Notes under the pieces: generated by a model
Databases searched by the model: none
What the model saw: only the letters and a program-made list of their open reading frames with translations
What the model was told of the DNA's origin: nothing
Made by a program: the position numbers and the translations under genes
Shown here: positions 63,974 through 64,000 of the stretch, in pieces
How the letters are laid out: each line of letters opens with the position of its first letter
How positions within the stretch are numbered: position 1 is the first letter of the stretch
NCBI RefSeq assembly: GCF_030817275.1
Contig: NZ_JAUSZD010000002.1
Location: forward strand, 868,001-932,000
Length of the DNA: 64,000 nucleotides
Reading direction: 5' to 3'
Origin: Paenibacillus sp. V4I7
GTDB lineage: Bacteria > Bacillota > Bacilli > Paenibacillales > NBRC-103111

Positions 63974-64000
63974 TAAGATTATTAATTGCCTGGATGTTTA

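Overview
The window looks like chromosomal DNA of a spore-forming, low-to-medium GC Gram-positive of the Paenibacillaceae type. The grounds are a GerA-type germinant receptor operon, AGGAGG-type ribosome binding sites with many TTG/GTG starts, SLH and stalk (copper amine oxidase N-terminal-like) envelope domains, a short Bacillus-type ferredoxin, RelQ, citramalate synthase, and strong intrinsic terminators after most transcription units. No rRNA, tRNA or CRISPR array was seen.

Layout. 1-7.4 kb: DEDDh exonuclease, JAMM peptidase and MFS exporter (minus strand), a membrane thioredoxin-like protein, citramalate synthase (minus), DNA polymerase IV, MobB and ferredoxin. 7.4-14.5 kb: an envelope-signalling cluster made of a CHASE2 receptor fused to a class III nucleotidyl cyclase, a FecR-domain protein with a long coiled coil and a cohesin-like end, an NHL-propeller/stalk protein, and an anchored L,D-transpeptidase. 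14.6-20.9 kb: an amino-sugar uptake locus with a binding protein and two permeases resembling N-acetylglucosamine/chitobiose transporters, a GlcNAc-type PTS EIICB and a GlcT-like PRD antiterminator. The upstream DNA has two sigma-A-like promoters, a cre-like site and a terminator-like leader hairpin. 21-23.6 kb: pyrD, relQ, a DUF309 gene and a 55-codon scar that appears to join the first codons of an ABC ATPase gene to the last codons of an ABC-2 permease gene. 23.7-27.8 kb: ger operon in the order A-C-B. 27.8-30.8 kb: thioredoxin-like protein, RsmF-like rRNA methyltransferase and RsuA-like pseudouridine synthase.

30.8-34 kb: a lone hypothetical gene and a minus-strand flavodoxin operon with two unrecognised proteins, behind a sigma-A promoter overlapped by a Fur box. 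A second Fur box lies alongside. 34-46.3 kb: a cell-surface region with an SLH protein, a giant modular secreted protein split by an apparent 1-bp frameshift, a HAD phosphatase, another secreted protein with a GAA repeat, and a TPR glycosyltransferase that may modify surface proteins. 46.3-50.6 kb: an acidic protein with three similar segments, nitroreductase, a small protein and the queuosine precursor operon queD-queE-queC.

50.6-60.9 kb: a two-component system, an IS1182-type element inserted just after the kinase stop codon, and an RND efflux operon (pump, lipoprotein adaptor, unknown secreted protein). A terminator that probably belonged to the kinase operon now lies beyond the element. 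Direct repeats suited to an OmpR-family regulator precede the pump gene, so the neighbouring two-component system is the natural candidate regulator. 60.9-64 kb: an AraC-type regulator divergent from a sugar epimerase/isomerase and a Gfo/Idh/MocA dehydrogenase.

The least-explained parts are the CHASE2-cyclase/FecR/NHL cluster, the Fur-controlled flavodoxin operon, the surface-protein region and the third gene of the RND operon. All functions are read from sequence patterns; no searches were run.
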